Shown here: one piece after another, positions 61,169 to 64,000 of the stretch
Layout: each line of letters starts with the position of its first letter
Position numbering within the stretch: the stretch's first letter is position 1
Assembly: GCA_002698785.1 (NCBI GenBank)
Contig: PAAG01000014.1
Span: 186,001-250,000, forward strand
Direction of reading: 5' to 3'
DNA length: 64,000 nt
Origin: Verrucomicrobiales bacterium
GTDB taxonomy: Bacteria; Verrucomicrobiota; Verrucomicrobiia; Verrucomicrobiales; DEV007
The notes under the pieces: model-generated
The model's database searches: none
What the model was told of the DNA's origin: nothing
The model's input: the letters and a program-made list of their open reading frames with translations, nothing else
Translations under genes and position numbers: made by a program

Positions 61169-61696
61169 TTACAACATACCGCGTCGTTTGAAATCGAACG
61201 CATTTACGTTCACCGAGCGCCCAACCATCTCGATCGTGAAACGAAGCAGGGAGATCTCCCATGTATCGTCGACACCGAGAATCAGGGCTCGCGAGGGGTT
61301 TCCACTGATGCGAATATCGTCTAGAATACGATCTCGGACGGCCTCAACCGACTCGTGAACCACACTCTCAGTGAAATTCCGCTTCGCGAAATTGAAGCCG
61401 TATTTAAAGAAATTCATGTTCCCATTCTGACGGAACCATTCTGAGAACATCTCTGCCTGCTCCCCAAATCCCTCAAACATGAGGTCATCATATCCCTCCG
61501 GGCGCAGGATCTTGGGCCGCTCCGCCTCCATTCTCCCCTCCCTTACACGGACTTTACCCACCTCATCCATGGGCTCGGTAAGCAACTGAAACTCAAAATT
61601 CGTGGTGCCAAACGTATCGATTAAGCGATCCGGCTCGTGCGCCACGACAGTTGTTTCCATCGCATAGGAAATGTCGTCGAAAGAAAGTTCAGACAT
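61169..61696 (-). CDS. Conserved-looking cytoplasmic protein, function unknown
   Basis: A 175-aa acidic soluble protein beginning MSELSFDDISYAMETTVVAH. It has a central aromatic segment (MNFFKYGFNFAKRNF) and an ordered C-terminal part (ALILGVDDTWEISLLRFTIEMVGRSV). No motif recognised. It sits between acpP and the LysM protein on the same strand, 26 bp before the LysM gene, so it is probably part of the accA operon. Confidence 0.6.
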   Translation of the reverse strand: MSELSFDDISYAMETTVVAHEPDRLIDTFGTTNFEFQLLTEPMDEVGKVRVREGRMEAERPKILRPEGYDDLMFEGFGEQAEMFSEWFRQNGNMNFFKYGFNFAKRNFTESVVHESVEAVRDRILDDIRISGNPSRALILGVDDTWEISLLRFTIEMVGRSVNVNAFDFKRRGML

Positions 61697-61787
61697 GGGA
61701 AATTTTTAGAATCTACGAGTGAATCAATCGAAAATCCACCGGTTTCCAATAATGCCGGCCTCCAATGCTCGGGACCAGAATACAAAA

Positions 61788-61814
61788 AATGCGCCTCGTT
61801 TCCGAAGGCGCATT
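61788..61814 (-). terminator. Intrinsic terminator of acpP
   Basis: AATGCGCCT (61788-61796) pairs perfectly with AGGCGCATT (61806-61814). On the minus strand the 3' arm runs into six U residues (complement of A 61784-61789). It lies 31 bp after the acpP stop, so acpP is transcribed separately from the accA group. Confidence 0.9.
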
Positions 61815-61844
61815 CTCAAATTCAGCTGTGCTCTTACAGCTACC

Positions 61845-62087
61845 TTACTTGGACTGCTCGTCTACGTAAGCGATCACTTCACCAACGCTGGTAAGCTTCT
61901 CAGCTTCTTCGTCAGGAACAGTGATGTCGAACTCTTCTTCAAAGGCCATTACAAGCTCAACAGTGTCGAGAGAATCCGCACCAAGATCTTCGATGAACTT
62001 AGCCTCAGGCTTCACTTGGTCTTCACTTACACCAAGTTGTTCAACGATGATGTTCTTTACCTTTTCTTCGATAGATGCGTCGGCCAT
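61845..62087 (-). CDS. acpP: Acyl carrier protein
   Basis: An 80-aa carrier starting [19 protein letters not shown]. The phosphopantetheine serine is in [20 protein letters not shown]. Highly acidic and of normal length, it carries fatty acyl chains during synthesis. The ATG gives the canonical N-terminus; upstream in-frame codons are not credible. It is divergent from thiH and has its own terminator downstream. Confidence 0.96.
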   Translation of the reverse strand: MADASIEEKVKNIIVEQLGVSEDQVKPEAKFIEDLGADSLDTVELVMAFEEEFDITVPDEEAEKLTSVGEVIAYVDEQSK

Positions 62088-62130
62088 TTGCAGGAGAATA
62101 ATATTTAAGTTCTCGCAGTTATTACCGGTG

Positions 62131-62157
62131 GTTGCCGGATTTGGCAACGGTTTTTTT
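62131..62157 (+). terminator. Intrinsic terminator in the thiH leader
   Basis: GTTGCC (62131-62136) pairs with GGCAAC (62143-62148) around GGATTT, followed by GG and seven T residues (62151-62157) on the plus strand. It lies 44-70 bp beyond the acpP start and 104 bp before the chosen thiH start, with no plus-strand gene before it. That suggests attenuation of a thiH leader or a stop for antisense transcription. No TPP-riboswitch consensus was found next to it. Confidence 0.7.
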
Positions 62158-62260
62158 GGACCTTCTTTCGTTATCCTCCGCAACCAACACAGGCTCCCGC
62201 ATGAAATTGATGCAGAACGGGGTTTGCCGACCCGATGGGGAAAGCTATGGTTTAGACAGA

Positions 62261-63439
62261 ATGTCATTTGTTCCACACTTGAACGATCTGGACAACGGAG
62301 GGCAACTCTCCCGGACTCTGGCGAAGTTCCAGCAACTCATCTCCCCGACCGATCAGGCCGGAATTGAGCGTCTGGCTTTGCAGTCTGTAGAGACCACACG
62401 GAAATATTTTGGGAAGACGATGCGACTTTTCGCACCGATCTACCTCTCGAACGAGTGCATTAACAATTGCTCCTATTGCGGATTCTCGCGCGATAACCCT
62501 ATCCTGCGAACCACTCTCACCGTCGAGCAGGTAGTCCGTGAAGCTCGCTTCCTCACCGCTCAGGGATTCCGAAACATCCTCCTCGTCGCCGGAGAACACC
62601 CGAAATTCGTCTCCGAAGGCTACCTCGAAGAATGCCTGGAGGCCCTGCGCGACGAAGTCCCAACCCTCGCCATCGAGGTTGGCCCCATGGAAACGCCGGA
62701 ATACGAACCCCTCGTCCGAGCTGGCTGCGAAGGCCTCGTCGTCTACCAGGAGACCTACCACCGCGAAGCCTACTCCCGTTACCACACCGCAGGTCCTAAG
62801 AAAAAATTCGATTGGCGAGTCGATTGTCCCGAGAGAGGATACGACGCCGGTTTCCGCCGAATCGGGATCGGAGCCCTCATGGGACTCGCCGACTGGCGCT
62901 ACGATTGCCTACGCCTCGCCGCCCATCTCGAATACCTCTATCGGGTCTGTTGGAAATCGAGCTTCACCATCAGTCTTCCGCGCCTGCGCCCCGCCGCTGG
63001 CGGATTCCAGCCGGAATTCGAAATGAACGATGCTGCCTTCGTGCAGGCCATCTGCGCTTTCCGGATCTGCTTTCCTCAAGTCGGCATCGTCCTGAGCACC
63101 CGCGAACCCGAACCACTACGCAACGCCCTATTTCCTTTAGGAATCACATCAATAAGTGCCGGTAGCCACACAGAGCCAGGCGGTTATACCGGTGAAGGAG
63201 TCGAAGATATCCACCTAACCGTTCGCGGCCGACGCGTAGAACTCGACGAACAAATTCCTGCAAAAGCAAAAACATCCACCAGCCGAGGGTGCGACACCTC
63301 AGCAACAGGACAATTCGACATCGCAGACGAGCGTACCCCCGAGGAAGTAGCAAAATACCTCGGTTCCATCGGCATGGAACCCGTCTGGAAAGACTGGGAC
63401 ACCAGCATTCTTACGCCCATTTCAGCGACCACAATATGA
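62261..63439 (+). CDS. thiH: 2-iminoacetate synthase ThiH
   Basis: Radical SAM tyrosine lyase that makes dehydroglycine for the thiazole ring of thiamine. The cluster cysteines are C66, C70 and C73 in [11 protein letters not shown], with the conserved LYLSNxC-like PIYLSNEC before them. The body contains GVEDIHL-type GEGVEDIHL and [13 protein letters not shown] near the end. I chose the ATG at 62261 (392 aa); ATGs at 62201 and 62210 are in frame and would lengthen the start. It overlaps thiS by four bases. Confidence 0.9.
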   Translation: MSFVPHLNDLDNGGQLSRTLAKFQQLISPTDQAGIERLALQSVETTRKYFGKTMRLFAPIYLSNECINNCSYCGFSRDNPILRTTLTVEQVVREARFLTAQGFRNILLVAGEHPKFVSEGYLEECLEALRDEVPTLAIEVGPMETPEYEPLVRAGCEGLVVYQETYHREAYSRYHTAGPKKKFDWRVDCPERGYDAGFRRIGIGALMGLADWRYDCLRLAAHLEYLYRVCWKSSFTISLPRLRPAAGGFQPEFEMNDAAFVQAICAFRICFPQVGIVLSTREPEPLRNALFPLGITSISAGSHTEPGGYTGEGVEDIHLTVRGRRVELDEQIPAKAKTSTSRGCDTSATGQFDIADERTPEEVAKYLGSIGMEPVWKDWDTSILTPISATTI

Positions 63440-63639
63440 CGATCACCTTGAACGGCCAAGAGCACACCACCGAACTCGATACCCCCACAATTACCGAGTT
63501 TGTCGCCTCCCTCCCCATGGGGGAACAGCCAGTTCTCGTCGAGTTGAATGGAAACGCGATACTCGCTCGCGAGTTCGAAAACACCCGCATCTCCGAAGGA
63601 GACACCGTCGAGGTCATCCGAATGGTAGCCGGCGGCTGA
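63436..63639 (+). CDS. thiS: Sulfur carrier protein ThiS
   Basis: A 67-aa ubiquitin-like protein ending in the diagnostic Gly-Gly (MVAGG) that is adenylated and thiocarboxylated to give sulfur to the thiazole. Its start MTITLNGQ overlaps the thiH stop (ATGA), ensuring co-translation. Other thi genes (thiG, thiF) are not in the window. Confidence 0.92.
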   Translation: MTITLNGQEHTTELDTPTITEFVASLPMGEQPVLVELNGNAILAREFENTRISEGDTVEVIRMVAGG

Positions 63640-63640
63640 C

Positions 63641-64000
63641 TCAGTTGAAAGACGTCGTCACCAGCAAAGCCAAGTTCAACTGGCGAATATACTCGTAACG
63701 GGGAATCTCCCGACACCCGAACCGAGACAGGTGATCCGTCGTCCATTGAGTATCCAGCAACTGGAACCGGCGCTCCTTCAGTCGCTTCACCAACGATACC
63801 AGCGCTACCTTCGAGGCGTCTGACTCCCGGCTGAACATCGATTCACCGAAAAACGCTCCCCCGATCGCAATACCATACAGCCCGCCGCGCAGTTCACCGT
63901 CACGCCAGGCTTCCACCGAATGAGCATACCCGAGCTCGAAAAGCTTCTCGTAGCTCGTCATGATCTCCTTGCTGATCCAGGTCGTCTTCCGATCAGCACA
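63641..64000 (-). CDS. aat: Leucyl/phenylalanyl-tRNA-protein transferase, 5' truncated
   Basis: The frame is open to the right edge of the window, so the N-terminal part is missing. The visible part is the C-terminal half of the enzyme that adds Leu or Phe to proteins with N-terminal Lys or Arg for N-end rule degradation. Characteristic segments are AHSVEAWRDGELRGGLYGIAIG, FGESMFSRESDASKVAL and LLDTQWTTDHLSRFGC. It converges with thiS, 1 bp from its stop. Confidence 0.93.
   Translation of the reverse strand, partial: CADRKTTWISKEIMTSYEKLFELGYAHSVEAWRDGELRGGLYGIAIGGAFFGESMFSRESDASKVALVSLVKRLKERRFQLLDTQWTTDHLSRFGCREIPRYEYIRQLNLALLVTTSFN

Noticed and set aside
62087-62260. TPP riboswitch before thiH
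   Set aside because: A hairpin terminator is there, but I cannot find the conserved CTGAGA and ACCTGA-like elements of a TPP aptamer.
1-64000. CRISPR array, tRNA, rRNA, prophage or insertion sequence
   Set aside because: No spaced direct repeats, tRNA-like cloverleaf sequences, integrase, transposase or phage structural genes were seen in either strand.

Overview
The window looks like chromosome of a peptidoglycan-containing, aerobic member of the Verrucomicrobiota, probably Verrucomicrobiales. It has two DUF1549/DUF1553 (planctomycete-type cytochrome) plus DUF1501 gene pairs, a formylglycine sulfatase and a BD-FAE-type esterase, all common in the PVC superphylum. It also has a complete ftsZ-ftsA-ftsQ-ddl-murCB-murG block, which argues against Planctomycetes because they lack ftsZ. 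I see no phage genes, insertion sequences, CRISPR arrays, tRNAs or rRNAs.

Layout. 1-2.6 kb: lipid and envelope genes (5'-truncated CDP-alcohol phosphatidyltransferase, amidase, ankyrin protein, SanA). 2.6-12.3 kb (minus): division and wall cluster ftsZ-ftsA-ftsQ-ddl-murC/murB fusion-murG, headed by a lipid kinase. 12.4-14.6 kb: phoB-phoR with an inverted repeat in its promoter. 14.6-21.8 kb: secreted proteins (tandem metallo-beta-lactamase fold, esterase, RlpA, sulfatase, a helical repeat protein). 21.8-24.2 kb (minus): compact operon of a c-type heme protein of the DUF3365 type, an NsrR-like NO sensor and a second c-type heme protein, preceded by a perfect 25-bp NsrR-type operator. 24.3-27.7 kb: stand-alone A-T-TE synthetase and a divergent methyltransferase. 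27.8-31.5 kb: first DUF1501/DUF1549-DUF1553 pair. 31.6-36 kb: hisC, purT and an ABC-2-like permease.

36-42 kb: two tail-anchored coiled-coil proteins, then a four-gene minus-strand group: a DUF116-polyprenyl synthase fusion, a small membrane protein, a COG1964 (MJ0619/Tes-like) radical SAM enzyme and an Lgt paralogue lacking the usual catalytic His. This is the best candidate in the window for an undescribed pathway, probably lipid modification. 42-52 kb: an exported repeat protein, sdhCAB, a sodium:alanine symporter with an extra soluble segment, a beta-propeller and a pseudopilin-like protein. 52-57.3 kb: a coiled-coil lipoprotein and the second DUF1501/DUF1549-DUF1553 pair. 57.3-64 kb: two transglutaminase-like proteins, accA, a LysM protein with an apparently dead L,D-transpeptidase domain, acpP, thiH-thiS, and a truncated aat.

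Start codons were chosen from signal peptides, family length and spacing. Functions come from motif recognition by eye, with no database search.
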